Origin: Scatacola_A faecigallinarum
GTDB lineage: Bacteria > Pseudomonadota > Alphaproteobacteria > RF32 > CAG-239
Length of the DNA: 64,000 nucleotides
Direction of reading: 5' to 3'
Assembly: GCA_018713605.1 (NCBI GenBank)
Contig: DVOM01000009.1
Location: 1 to 64,000 of the forward strand
In this document: positions 52,241 through 61,370 of the stretch, in pieces
Layout of the letters: every line of letters starts with the position of its first letter
Numbering within the stretch: position 1 is the first letter of the stretch
Made by a program: the position numbers and the translations under genes
Notes under the pieces: model-generated
The model's input: only the letters and a program-made list of their open reading frames with translations
The model's database searches: none
What the model was told of the DNA's origin: nothing

Positions 52241-52897
52241 TTATTTTATGCAGACGTCGGGCGCGCGCAAATAGAGCGGTTTCGGGAAATCGAAGATTTT
52301 GTTTTGATATTTTTGCAGGCCGCAGGCGGCGAGGTCTTCTATCGGCGGGCAGTTCAGCATCTTAATCGCATGCAGGCTCAAGCCGCTGGGTTTGTTTAAA
52401 AAACGTTCGACGCCGTCGCCGACCAGCGTAACTTTGGAACCGCGAAGCCTGTCAATGATTTCTTCATAAGTTCCGGCGGCGGGTTCGGTCGTTTTTTTCA
52501 GTTTTTCGTCAAAGAGCTGATAATAAAAGTCTTCGCGTTTAGTTTCGATAATGACGGCGTTAATTCTGGCTGTTTCTTGCGCGTCAAGACTGTGCGCGTA
52601 GGCTTCGAAAGCCGAAACGCCGATGATTTTGGTTTTCGGACAAGCCAATCCGAAAGCCCGGGCAGCGGAAATGGAAGAACGGACGCCGGTAAAAGAGCCG
52701 GGTCCGGTGCAGACGACCGCCAGCCCCAAATCTTTGAACTGCAGGTTTTCGGCTTCCAACGTGTTGCGGATTTCGGGAATGAGAACTTCCGCCTGTCCGA
52801 AGTCCATCTCTTCCTGAAACAGGTCTATGGTTCGGCCGTCTTTGCTTAAAAGCACGGAAACGCCGTTGGCGGTAGTATCAAAAGCCAGAGTATACAT
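52241..52897 (-). CDS. tsaB: tRNA threonylcarbamoyladenosine biosynthesis protein TsaB
   Basis: Non-catalytic partner of TsaD in t6A synthesis. The 218-residue protein begins MYTLAFDTTANG and has VVCTGPGSFTGVRSSISAARAFGLA, both typical. ATG at 52897 is used; a GTG at 52906 with AGGA close by is possible. Convergent with PAP2, two bases apart. Confidence 0.92.
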   Translation of the reverse strand: MYTLAFDTTANGVSVLLSKDGRTIDLFQEEMDFGQAEVLIPEIRNTLEAENLQFKDLGLAVVCTGPGSFTGVRSSISAARAFGLACPKTKIIGVSAFEAYAHSLDAQETARINAVIIETKREDFYYQLFDEKLKKTTEPAAGTYEEIIDRLRGSKVTLVGDGVERFLNKPSGLSLHAIKMLNCPPIEDLAACGLQKYQNKIFDFPKPLYLRAPDVCIK

Positions 52898-52994
52898 TTT
52901 ATTCACTTGTCCTGCATTTTTAAGTTTTACTAATTGTTTTTATATTATAGATTATAAAAACAGACAATAATTTTAATAAAAAATCAGAAAAATT

Positions 52995-54674
52995 ATGAGT
53001 TACGAGCTGTTACAAGACATGTTTTACGCCGCGCCGGAGCTGTGGTACATCTTGGGCGCGGCGTTTGCCGCATTATTGGCTTTTCTGATGTATAATGGCG
53101 TTAAGATTTTGAAACTTCGCCAAAAAAACTATTTTCTGAACCGTGACCGGGAGCGTTATGCAGAAACGCTTTACGCTTCCAAAGACGGTTATTTCGCCTT
53201 TATTTATCCCGACGAAAAAGTCAATGATCCGCGCAAAACCATCAAGGAAAGATGTTCGCGCCGTCTTGCGGTAATCCTTAATCTGGAAAAAGGGACGAAC
53301 TCTTCTTTTGAAGATGTTTTGAAAACCCTTTATAAAGACGATGCCAAAAAACTGGTCAAGTATGTCAGTCTGCTGATGGACGACGGCGTTTCCTTTGAAG
53401 AAGAGTTTGTGCTGAAAAGCAACGGCAAGCATATTAATCTGGCCGGTTCGCGGATTAACGGAATTGACGGCAACATTTACTGTGACATGATATGGTTTCG
53501 CGACGTGAGTTTTGAATCCAACCGAATCAGCGATCTGGAGCAGGAAAAGGAAGCTTCGCAGGAAAAAGTCCGGCAGCTGCGCGACCTGATTGACAATATT
53601 CCCTATCCGGTCTGGCTGCGTGACGAAAATTTGAAACCGGTGCTGGTAAACAGGAAGTATGCCGAGTTTGTACCCGAAGCCGGACCGGAGGAAATTGTTG
53701 CGCGGGGGCTTGAAATTCAGGGAATCAACGGCGAAAGCATTTCGACAAATCTGGCTTTGGTGGCTCATACGGCGAATCGGGTAAAAAAAGAAACGGTTTC
53801 ACTGGTCAAAAACGGCGAAAGACATTCCTTTGAGGTTATCGAAACGCCTTTTCATGCCGGACAAAGTCTGGATAAAATATGTACGGCCGGGGCGTTGATT
53901 GAAGTAACGGAGCTTGACGAACTAAAGAGGAACCTAAAGTTGCATCAGAATGCGCATCTGGAAATTCTCGGCGCTTTGGGAACGGCTTTTGCGGTTTTTG
54001 ACAACGGTTTCAGGCTTTCCTTTTACAATAAGGCCTTTGCCGCTTTTTGGGGATTGGAAGACGTCTGGCTGGAAAGCAATCCGACATATGCTTCGTTTCT
54101 GGACGTTATCCGTGAAAAAAGGATGCTGCCGGAAGTTCCTGATTTTCGTCTGTATAAAAACGATGAGCAAAAGGACTTTTCGGCGATTATCGAACCGAAG
54201 GAAGATATGCTGCATCTGCCGGACGGCAGAACTTTCCGGCGGGTACGGGCGCCGCATCCGATGGGCGGTCTGGTGTTTGCCTTTGAAGACGTATCCGACC
54301 GTCTGGCGACGCGGCGGGCATATAATTCCCTGTTGTCGGTGCAGCAGGAGATTCTGGACAATCTGTTTGATCCGGTTCTCATCTTTGGTTCTAACGGCCG
54401 TTTAAATTTTTTCAACAGGGCATATCTTGATATGTGGAAAGTTGATGAAATTAAGCTGCAGAACGATCCCGGCATTGACGAAATTATCGAATCGCAGGCG
54501 AAATTTTTCGGTAACGTTGACGACTGGCCGTTGTTAAAAAAAGACATTATTCAGCATCTTACCAGCCTGACGACCAGGAGTTTCAGCCTTAAACGCAGTG
54601 ACGGCGTTTCGATTGAGGTTTTGACAACTGCGCTTTCCGACGGGTCGATTATGATTACCTACAAACAAATTTGA
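52995..54674 (+). CDS. Multi-PAS membrane protein without kinase domain
   Basis: A 559-residue protein with one membrane segment (about 14-33) and at least three PAS-like domains (about 60-180, 190-310, 325-440, and a last one about 450-559). PAS markers include NIPYPVWLRDENL, LGTAFAVFDNGFRLSFYNKAF and LFDPVLIFGSNGRLNFFNRAYLDMW. Homologues in alphaproteobacteria carry a HisKA and ATPase domain after the last PAS. Here the protein ends right after it (VLTTALSDGSIMITYKQI). No kinase remnant is visible in 54675-54848. Confidence 0.8.
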   Translation: MSYELLQDMFYAAPELWYILGAAFAALLAFLMYNGVKILKLRQKNYFLNRDRERYAETLYASKDGYFAFIYPDEKVNDPRKTIKERCSRRLAVILNLEKGTNSSFEDVLKTLYKDDAKKLVKYVSLLMDDGVSFEEEFVLKSNGKHINLAGSRINGIDGNIYCDMIWFRDVSFESNRISDLEQEKEASQEKVRQLRDLIDNIPYPVWLRDENLKPVLVNRKYAEFVPEAGPEEIVARGLEIQGINGESISTNLALVAHTANRVKKETVSLVKNGERHSFEVIETPFHAGQSLDKICTAGALIEVTELDELKRNLKLHQNAHLEILGALGTAFAVFDNGFRLSFYNKAFAAFWGLEDVWLESNPTYASFLDVIREKRMLPEVPDFRLYKNDEQKDFSAIIEPKEDMLHLPDGRTFRRVRAPHPMGGLVFAFEDVSDRLATRRAYNSLLSVQQEILDNLFDPVLIFGSNGRLNFFNRAYLDMWKVDEIKLQNDPGIDEIIESQAKFFGNVDDWPLLKKDIIQHLTSLTTRSFSLKRSDGVSIEVLTTALSDGSIMITYKQI

Positions 54675-54848
54675 CCTTTCTTCAACTTCCGATTTCAAAA
54701 AATGGACAAAAGCCAGATTGTGTTGCCGTAAAAAGCTTATTTTCTGCCGTTTTGCGGTTAATATTTGACAAAACTCTTTGTTTGTGTCATTTTAATATGT
54801 GTTTCAGGCGTGTGAGGTCCAGAAGGGCTTATGATTGTGGAGCTTTGG

Positions 54849-55715
54849 ATGAAAGAAGACTTTTCAAATCCGAATATCGAATGGAAAAAGAACAATTCCG
54901 ACCCCAGCGAAAGGTTAACTCTGCGGATTAACCACAAAGAAGCCGCCGCTTATTCGGCGACGAAGAAAAATTCTTTTAATGCGCCGGCAATGCCGGTTGC
55001 CGAAAATCTTCCCAAAGGTTTGAAGAAAATTCGCAAAAAAATTCGTAAGATTGACGTCCGTTCCGATTATGAGGACGAAGACGACGAGGATTTCCAGTAT
55101 ATTCCCGACAGTCTGGAACAGCTGAATCAGGCCAATTCGCTGATGAATGCCCTGAATGACGAGGAAAAACGCCTGTTGCAGCAACAGGAAAGTCTGCAAA
55201 ACATGAAAATGCAACAGACGGCAGGCAAGATGGAAGCATTGGCCGTGGCGGCCAATATGGCGCGACAGGCGGGACTGACAGGCACCGAAAAAAAAGCGGT
55301 TGTCAAAAACCAGCAAACCAATGCGCCGCTGGAAGAGATTACCGAACTTGCCGTACGCGACATTTTGAACGACCGGGAAAAAATCAGCGGCAGAAAAGTT
55401 CCGGAAGGAAAGGTTATTCAGACGCTGCGTGGCGTAAAAAGGGTTAAAGACGCCGGAGGCAACAAAGCTTTGCAGGGGTTATCGCTTGACGCGCTGCTGA
55501 AAGCCGGCGAGAAAGATATCAGTGATGAAGAACTGGCTAAAATTGCAGCCCGAGAAAATAATGCACTGGCCAAAAAAATTCTTGAAAAATCAGGTCAGGA
55601 CGTTAAACGCCGGCGAAAAAAAGACGTCAAAAAGTTTCCGGACAAGACAAAGGACAAAGCAAACGTTCTTCTTAAACGCAATTTGTCGCTGAAGAATTTG
55701 AATGACAGAGTTTAA
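54849..55715 (+). CDS. Hypothetical charged protein, 288 aa
   Basis: No family recognised. Highly charged and probably largely disordered or coiled: a basic patch (KGLKKIRKKIRKID), an acidic patch (SDYEDEDDEDFQYIPDS) and a long Gln/Met-rich helix (EEKRLLQQQESLQNMKMQQ). The tail is Lys/Arg-rich. The start at 54849 has GGAG six bases upstream; an ATG at 54831 would add six residues. Low-complexity charge makes nucleic-acid binding plausible but unproved. Confidence 0.65.
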   Translation: MKEDFSNPNIEWKKNNSDPSERLTLRINHKEAAAYSATKKNSFNAPAMPVAENLPKGLKKIRKKIRKIDVRSDYEDEDDEDFQYIPDSLEQLNQANSLMNALNDEEKRLLQQQESLQNMKMQQTAGKMEALAVAANMARQAGLTGTEKKAVVKNQQTNAPLEEITELAVRDILNDREKISGRKVPEGKVIQTLRGVKRVKDAGGNKALQGLSLDALLKAGEKDISDEELAKIAARENNALAKKILEKSGQDVKRRRKKDVKKFPDKTKDKANVLLKRNLSLKNLNDRV

Positions 55716-55723
55716 TCCCGCGT

Positions 55724-57007
55724 TCAGATTTGGCGGGGGTATTTTCTCATCAGATAAATCAGAAGAACCAAACCGGGAATAACCATCAGGGCGGTAATGA
55801 AAAAGAAAACGTCCCAGGAAACGCGGTCAGCCAGAAAACCGCTGGTGGCGGCAAAAACGTCGCGGGCAAAACTCATCAGAGATGACAGCAGGGCATATTG
55901 CGTTGCCGTATAGGCAACGTTGCACAGAGAAGAAAGGTAAGCGACTAAAGCCGTGGCGCCCATGCCGGCCGAAACGTTGTCCAGAGAAATGGAAACGGTA
56001 AGCAACCAGATGTTGTGGCCAGCATAAGACTGGGCAACAAACATAAGATTGGTAACACCCTGCAGTATGCCAAACCATAAAAGGGAACGCATAATGCCGA
56101 AACGGTTGATTATCAGACCGCCGGCAATGCCGCCGGCAATGGTGGCAATCATGCCGTAAATTTTGCTGACATAGGCAATTTCAACCTTGCTGAATCCCAT
56201 GTCGTCGTAAAAGGGATAAGCCATCGGTCCCATATAGGCGTCGCTCATCCGATAAAGGAAGATAAACAACAGAATCAGCGCCCAGTCTGCCCGGCGGGTA
56301 AAATCCCTGAACGGATCGTAAACGGCGGTAAGCAGAAATTTTTTGACGCGTTTGCGAAAGGTGCCGGTATAGCATATTTCGGCTTTTTTTTCGTTTTTGG
56401 CCGGTTCACGGGAGCAGAGAACGGCAAGCATGCCGACAATCGTGCCAAGCGCCATTATTTTATATACGTCGTTCCAGTCCATGGCAGAAGCCATCCAAAT
56501 GGCACCTGCACCGGAAAAAACCAATCCGAAACGATAGCCCAAAACAAAGACGGCGACGCCGGCGCCCTGTTCCTTGCTGTTGAAGCTTTCAATGCGGTAG
56601 GCATCGAGGACGATGTCCTGCGAAGCGGAAGCCACCGTAACCAGAACCGCGAAAAAAGCCATAGTAAACGGTGTTGCCGCAGGTTCAACGGTAGACATGC
56701 CGAGAATGGAAAACAGCAGGATTATCTGGATAAAAAATGCCCAGCCGCGGCGGCGTCCCAAACGACAGAACAACGGCAGCCGAATGCGGTCGATTATCGG
56801 CGACCAGGCCCATTTGAAGCTGTAAGGCGTTTTGACCAGAGAAAACAGGCCGATGGCCGCGTAGGATATTCCCGCGTCCTTAAGCCAGAGGTTCAGCGTG
56901 CCGAAAACCAGCAGCAGCGGAAAGCCGCTGGAAAAACCGAGGGCAATCATGGTAAGCATTCGCTTATCCATGTAAATTTGTGCCGCTTTCCACCATTTTT
57001 TCAACAT
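55724..57007 (-). CDS. ampG: AmpG-family muropeptide permease (MFS)
   Basis: A 427-residue 12-segment MFS transporter of the AmpG type, with the diagnostic MIALGFSSGFPLLLVFGTLNLWLKDAGIS and KWAWSPIIDRIRLPLF near the N-terminus. It would import anhydro-muropeptides for recycling; MltA in the window makes such products and the S66 peptidase could process them. Divergent from nrdA. Confidence 0.88.
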   Translation of the reverse strand: MLKKWWKAAQIYMDKRMLTMIALGFSSGFPLLLVFGTLNLWLKDAGISYAAIGLFSLVKTPYSFKWAWSPIIDRIRLPLFCRLGRRRGWAFFIQIILLFSILGMSTVEPAATPFTMAFFAVLVTVASASQDIVLDAYRIESFNSKEQGAGVAVFVLGYRFGLVFSGAGAIWMASAMDWNDVYKIMALGTIVGMLAVLCSREPAKNEKKAEICYTGTFRKRVKKFLLTAVYDPFRDFTRRADWALILLFIFLYRMSDAYMGPMAYPFYDDMGFSKVEIAYVSKIYGMIATIAGGIAGGLIINRFGIMRSLLWFGILQGVTNLMFVAQSYAGHNIWLLTVSISLDNVSAGMGATALVAYLSSLCNVAYTATQYALLSSLMSFARDVFAATSGFLADRVSWDVFFFITALMVIPGLVLLIYLMRKYPRQI

Positions 57008-57150
57008 TGATTATTCCCGCCTGATGATGTTGCAAGCATAAGGCAAATAAGTTAACTTTTTTATAATATGCACAATGATTTTTAAGGAAAATCAGACCAC
57101 TGAAAAAAAGCGTTTCGTATTAACCAAATTTTTATTTACTTGCTCTAAAT

Positions 57151-57197
57151 CTACCATATATTGTTATTTATTATTTTGTCAGCACAATATATAGTAG
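57151..57197 (+). promoter_or_regulatory. Paired NrdR boxes upstream of nrdA
   Basis: Two copies of the NrdR core (consensus CwATATATwG): CCATATATTG at 57154-57163 (one mismatch) and CAATATATAG at 57185-57194 (exact). They are 31 bases apart, three helical turns, the known NrdR operator spacing. NrdR represses ribonucleotide reductase genes when dATP is high. nrdR itself is not in the window. Confidence 0.85.
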
Positions 57198-57214
57198 GGA
57201 GGTCAAGGCAGATA

Positions 57215-59497
57215 ATGGAGAAAAAACAGGTAGTTAAGCGCGGTGGAAACAGAGAGGACTTCAGTCCGGCCAAAATAAGGAAAACAATTGAACGGGCAGC
57301 CGCCGGCTTTGAGCTGGATTTGCAGCCGCTGGAAGAAAAGATGGCCGATTTTGCCAAGGACGGCGTTTCGACTGCGGAGATTGCCAAATATCTGACCCTG
57401 AGTGCGCTGAGCCTGACGACGGTTACCGATCCGGACTGGAAAAATGCAGCCGGACAGCTGAAGCTGTTTGAACTTTATAAACAGATGTCGGAAACCCGCC
57501 AAACCGGGAAAAATTACAATAACTTGTACGATTATCCGCAATTTCTGAAATTTGCCGAGGAGAACGGCATTTATTCAAAACGAATCAGCGAAGTTTACAG
57601 CGAAGAGGAAATCAAGCTGGCAGCAGGCTTTATCGAGCCGAAATTTGATCTGGTGTATGACTATGCCGGAATTAATCTGCTGATTAAGCGTTATTTGTGT
57701 GAATACGGCGACCGGATTGTCGAACTGCCTCAGGACATGTTTCTGTCGATTGCCCTGCTGATTGAGCAGAACGCCGACAAGGACATTCGTCTGGGGCTGG
57801 TCAAAGACACCTACGAAAAGCTGGCGAATCGCAAGATTTCTCTGGCAACGCCGTTGTTGATGAATCTGCGGCGTCCGAACGGCAATCTCAGTTCCTGTTT
57901 TATTACGGTCATGGACGACAGCCGGGATTCCATCTTTTACGTGATTGACCAGATTTCGGCGATTTCAAAGTTTGGCGGCGGGGTCGGCTGCAATTTGTCA
58001 CGGGTTCGCTGCAAGGGAGCGCGGATTAAGGGCATCAAAAATTCCTCCGGCGGCGTTATTCCGTGGATACGCATTATCAACGATACGGCAGTCGCCGTCA
58101 ATCAGCAGGGCAAGCGCAAAGGCGCGGTAACGGTGTCTTTGGACATGTGGCATCTGGATATTGAAGATTTTCTGGAGCTGCGTACCGAGAACGGCGATCA
58201 GCGGATGAAGGCCTATGACATTTTTCCGCAGGTGGTTATTCCCGATTTGTTTATGAAAAAGGTTGAGAGCAACGAAAACTGGCTGCTGGTCGATCCGTCG
58301 GAAGTGCGCCGCGTTTACGGCAAGGAAATAGCCGACCTGTGGGGAGATGAATTTGAAAAGCTGTATAATCAGCTGTATCTGGACGCCCAGTTCGGCAAGC
58401 TGGAAATGTTCAAATTTGTATCCGCTAAAGAGTTGCTGAAAAGAGTTATGAAATCGCAGGTTGAAACCGGTATGCCGTATATTGCCTTTAAGGATACGCT
58501 GAACCGGATGAATCCGAACAAGCATGACGGCGTGATTGTCGGAACCAATCTATGTACGGAATCGCACAGCAACGTTCGTCCGACGCAGTTTGAGAAAAAG
58601 CGCCTGGAAGGGGGCCGGATTGTTTCGGAAGCGCATGACGGTCTGGTGCATGTGTGCAATCTGGTATCGATTAACCTGGCGAATGTTGACAGCGACGAAG
58701 AACTGGAAAGCATCTGCAATACGTCGGTGCGGATTTTGGATAACGCGATTGATTTTACCGAAGTGCCGATTTTGGAGGGGTCACTGCATAATCGCCGTTA
58801 TCGGACCATCGGTGTCGGAGCGATGGGACTGGCCGACCATCTGGCCAAGCGGAATATTCCTTATAACGCTTCGGCCGACTATGTGGACGATTTGTTTGAA
58901 AAGTTTGCTCTTTACAATATTCAGGCTAGCATCAATCTGGCAAAGGAAAAAGGAACGTTTGGCGCTTATGAGGGTTCCGACTGGTCAAAAGGGCTGATTT
59001 TGGGGCGCCGACAGCTGATGTATGCCAACTCAAAATATGCGCGCCGCTGGAATCAGGTTTTTGCCGACCTTGCCAAATACGGCATTCGCAATTCGCAGAT
59101 TACGGCGATTGCGCCAAACACGAGTTCGTCGCTGATTCAGGGTTGCACGGCTTCGGTGCTGCCGATTTACAGCAAATTTTTTGTTGAGAACCACAGCAAG
59201 GGCAGCGTGCCGAACTGTCCGCCGTTTATCAAGGACAAATTCTGGTTCTATCAGGAAAACCGCAATCTCAGCCAGCAGCTGATTATTGAGGTAATGTCGC
59301 GAATTAACAAGTGGATTGACACCGGCATTTCGATTGAGCTGATGTATAACCTGAACCGTAACATCAAAGCCCGCGACATTTACGATACGATTATGGACGC
59401 CTGGAAAAAAGGCATTAAAACTTTGTATTATACCCGCACGATTCAGAAAGACGGTTCGTCCGCCGAAAAAGAAGAATGCGTCAGCTGTGCGGGATAG
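57215..59497 (+). CDS. nrdA: Ribonucleotide reductase, class I alpha subunit
   Basis: Catalytic subunit that reduces ribonucleotides. The 760-residue protein has an N-terminal ATP-cone (VVKRGGNREDFSPAKIRKTIERA), the catalytic NLCTE, the partner cysteine in LSSCFIT, the radical-transfer tyrosine pair in TLYYTRT and a C-terminal redox CVSC. The ATG at 57215 (MEKKQVVKRG) is chosen; the longer frame would run into the NrdR boxes. Directly followed by nrdB. Confidence 0.95.
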   Translation: MEKKQVVKRGGNREDFSPAKIRKTIERAAAGFELDLQPLEEKMADFAKDGVSTAEIAKYLTLSALSLTTVTDPDWKNAAGQLKLFELYKQMSETRQTGKNYNNLYDYPQFLKFAEENGIYSKRISEVYSEEEIKLAAGFIEPKFDLVYDYAGINLLIKRYLCEYGDRIVELPQDMFLSIALLIEQNADKDIRLGLVKDTYEKLANRKISLATPLLMNLRRPNGNLSSCFITVMDDSRDSIFYVIDQISAISKFGGGVGCNLSRVRCKGARIKGIKNSSGGVIPWIRIINDTAVAVNQQGKRKGAVTVSLDMWHLDIEDFLELRTENGDQRMKAYDIFPQVVIPDLFMKKVESNENWLLVDPSEVRRVYGKEIADLWGDEFEKLYNQLYLDAQFGKLEMFKFVSAKELLKRVMKSQVETGMPYIAFKDTLNRMNPNKHDGVIVGTNLCTESHSNVRPTQFEKKRLEGGRIVSEAHDGLVHVCNLVSINLANVDSDEELESICNTSVRILDNAIDFTEVPILEGSLHNRRYRTIGVGAMGLADHLAKRNIPYNASADYVDDLFEKFALYNIQASINLAKEKGTFGAYEGSDWSKGLILGRRQLMYANSKYARRWNQVFADLAKYGIRNSQITAIAPNTSSSLIQGCTASVLPIYSKFFVENHSKGSVPNCPPFIKDKFWFYQENRNLSQQLIIEVMSRINKWIDTGISIELMYNLNRNIKARDIYDTIMDAWKKGIKTLYYTRTIQKDGSSAEKEECVSCAG

Positions 59498-59514
59498 ATT
59501 GGGAGATTTGAATA

Positions 59515-60549
59515 ATGCAGCGCAAAAAACTGTTTAACGTCGACGGCGACGATACCCTGATAAACCGCAGAATGATTAAGGGAAACGTTACCAATTTATT
59601 TAATCTCAACAATGTGAAATATCAGTGGGCAAACAAACTGTACCGCCTGATGATGGAAAATTTCTGGATTCCGGAAAAGGTTTCGCTTTTTGACGACAAG
59701 CGCGCCTATAACGAACTGACGCCGGCGGAACAGAACGCTTATGACGGCATACTCTCGTTTCTGGTTTTTCTGGATTCAATCCAGACCAACAATCTGCCAA
59801 ATATCAGCGATTATATCACGGCGCCGGAAGTTAATCTGATTCTGGCTATTCAGACTTATCAGGAGGCCGTTCATTCGCAGAGCTATGCTTATATCATCGA
59901 AAGCATCATTCCGGCCGAAAAGCGCGCCTGTATTTATGACCGCTGGCGCGATGACAAGGTTTTGCTGGAGCGCAACAAGTATATTGCCGAGATTTATCAG
60001 GATTTTGTCGACGAGCGCAATGACAAAAACTTTGCCCGGGTGTTGATGGCCAACTATCTGCTGGAAGGCGTCTATTTTTACAACGGATTTAATTTCTTTT
60101 ATAATCTGTCGGCGCGTTCGCTGATGGTCGGCACCGCCGATGAAATCAAATATATTAACCGCGACGAGTTGACGCACTGTGTAATTTTTGCCAATATCAT
60201 CAAGGAAATCAGAGCCGAAAATACGACGTTTTTCTCCGAAGATGAGATTTATGAAATGTTTGCCAAGGCCGTGGAGCAGGAAATTAACTGGAGCAATCAC
60301 ATTATCGGCGATCAGGTTTTAGGAATTACGCCGGAGAGTATTGAAAAATACACCAAGTTTATTGCCAACAAGCGTTTGAAAGATATAGGCATGAAACCGA
60401 TGTATGACGGATTTGACGAGAATCCGTACGCGCATCTGGACAAGATTTCGGATACAAACGGCGAAGGCAACGTCAAAGGCAATTTCTTTGAGGCCAACGT
60501 ATCTTCCTACAACCAAAGTACTGCCGTGGACGGTTGGGACGAAATATAA
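59515..60549 (+). CDS. nrdB: Ribonucleotide reductase, class I beta subunit
   Basis: Holds the dinuclear metal site and tyrosyl radical that activate NrdA. The 344-residue ferritin-like protein has metal ligands in YQEAVHSQSYAYII (Glu, His and the candidate radical Tyr) and RDELTHCVIFANII. Class I enzymes need oxygen for activation, so the organism must meet oxygen at least sometimes. Begins 17 bases after nrdA. Confidence 0.95.
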   Translation: MQRKKLFNVDGDDTLINRRMIKGNVTNLFNLNNVKYQWANKLYRLMMENFWIPEKVSLFDDKRAYNELTPAEQNAYDGILSFLVFLDSIQTNNLPNISDYITAPEVNLILAIQTYQEAVHSQSYAYIIESIIPAEKRACIYDRWRDDKVLLERNKYIAEIYQDFVDERNDKNFARVLMANYLLEGVYFYNGFNFFYNLSARSLMVGTADEIKYINRDELTHCVIFANIIKEIRAENTTFFSEDEIYEMFAKAVEQEINWSNHIIGDQVLGITPESIEKYTKFIANKRLKDIGMKPMYDGFDENPYAHLDKISDTNGEGNVKGNFFEANVSSYNQSTAVDGWDEI

Positions 60550-60556
60550 AAAGCTT

Positions 60557-60704
60557 GTATAATGGGCGTCTAGTACAGATTTTGCGAGTTGAAAAAATGC
60601 TCACATACGTTTATGTATGCTCCGCTTTTTTCACTCTTAAATCTTACTATACACCTCATTCTCCAAACTTTTTTAACTCTCGTATAGCGGCCAACTAGTA
60701 CAGA
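60557..60704 (+). repeat. Non-coding element bounded by 23-base direct repeats
   Basis: Two imperfect 23-base direct repeats, each GTATA-n2-GG-n4/5-ending CTAGTACAGA (60557-60579 and 60682-60704), start 125 bases apart. Between them lies an inverted pair (GAAAAAA with TTTTTTC near 60591-60632) around a CATAC/GTATG hairpin. No ORF is visible. It could be a short mobile or dispersed repeat, or a duplicated regulatory module; copies elsewhere would decide. Confidence 0.5.
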
Positions 60705-60711
60705 AACATTG

Positions 60712-60743
60712 GCCAAAAACAATCCCCGCTTTTGGCGGGGATT
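60712..60743 (-). terminator. Rho-independent terminator after secB
   Basis: AATCCCCGC/GCGGGGATT-type hairpin (60721-60743) followed on the minus strand by GTTTTTGG. It ends the secB transcript and lies seven bases after the stop codon. Confidence 0.8.
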
Positions 60744-60749
60744 ATTGAT

Positions 60750-61226
60750 TTATTTTCCGGCTTTGCGGTTATTGTACATGGTTACAAAATCAATCGGGTT
60801 AATCATAAACGGCGGGAGGCCGCCTTCAACCAGACAATTGGTTACCACATTGCGTGCGAAGGGGAAAATCAGGCGCGGAATTTCAATCATCAACACCGGT
60901 TCCAGATGTTCTGCCGGAACGTTCAGTGCGACCACGGCCGAGTAAGTCAGTTCCAGAATAAAAAGCTTCTGATGGTTAACGTCGCCGTCCATATTCAATT
61001 TCAGCTCAACGTTGTAAAAATTGTTTTCCAATGTCTGATAACCGACTTCGACATTAATCTGAACTTCCGGCGCCGATTTGATTTCCTTGAAAATTTCCGG
61101 CGCATGCGGAATTTCCAAAGACAAATCCTTGATGTACTGGGTGTTAATCAAAATTGCCGGCTGGTTTTGCCCCTCGCGTCCGGCGGGCTGTTCGTTGTCG
61201 TTGCTGGTTTTGTTTTCTTCGCTCAT
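60750..61226 (-). CDS. secB: Protein-export chaperone SecB
   Basis: Holds preproteins unfolded for SecA. The 158-residue protein begins at ATG 61226 (MSEENKTSND), with AGGAG eight bases upstream; the open frame extends further but the extension is low-complexity and not coding. Conserved IFKEIKSAPEVQINVEVG, ELTYSAVV and the GLPPFMINPIDF tail are present. Divergent from timA, as is typical. Confidence 0.95.
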   Translation of the reverse strand: MSEENKTSNDNEQPAGREGQNQPAILINTQYIKDLSLEIPHAPEIFKEIKSAPEVQINVEVGYQTLENNFYNVELKLNMDGDVNHQKLFILELTYSAVVALNVPAEHLEPVLMIEIPRLIFPFARNVVTNCLVEGGLPPFMINPIDFVTMYNNRKAGK

Positions 61227-61370
61227 TAAAATGTCTCCTAACAGGCTGATATTAATTATCTTAGCAATACAATAAATAATGTCAGTCGTCAAATAATTAT
61301 AGTTGATAATAACCGGAATTAGGCTATATATTAAATGGTGGACAATGATTAGAATTTCAATGAGGGGAAA

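Noticed and set aside
60550..60749. tRNA gene or attachment site after nrdB
   Set aside because: No cloverleaf or T-loop GGTTC pattern; the stretch is explained by direct repeats and the secB terminator.
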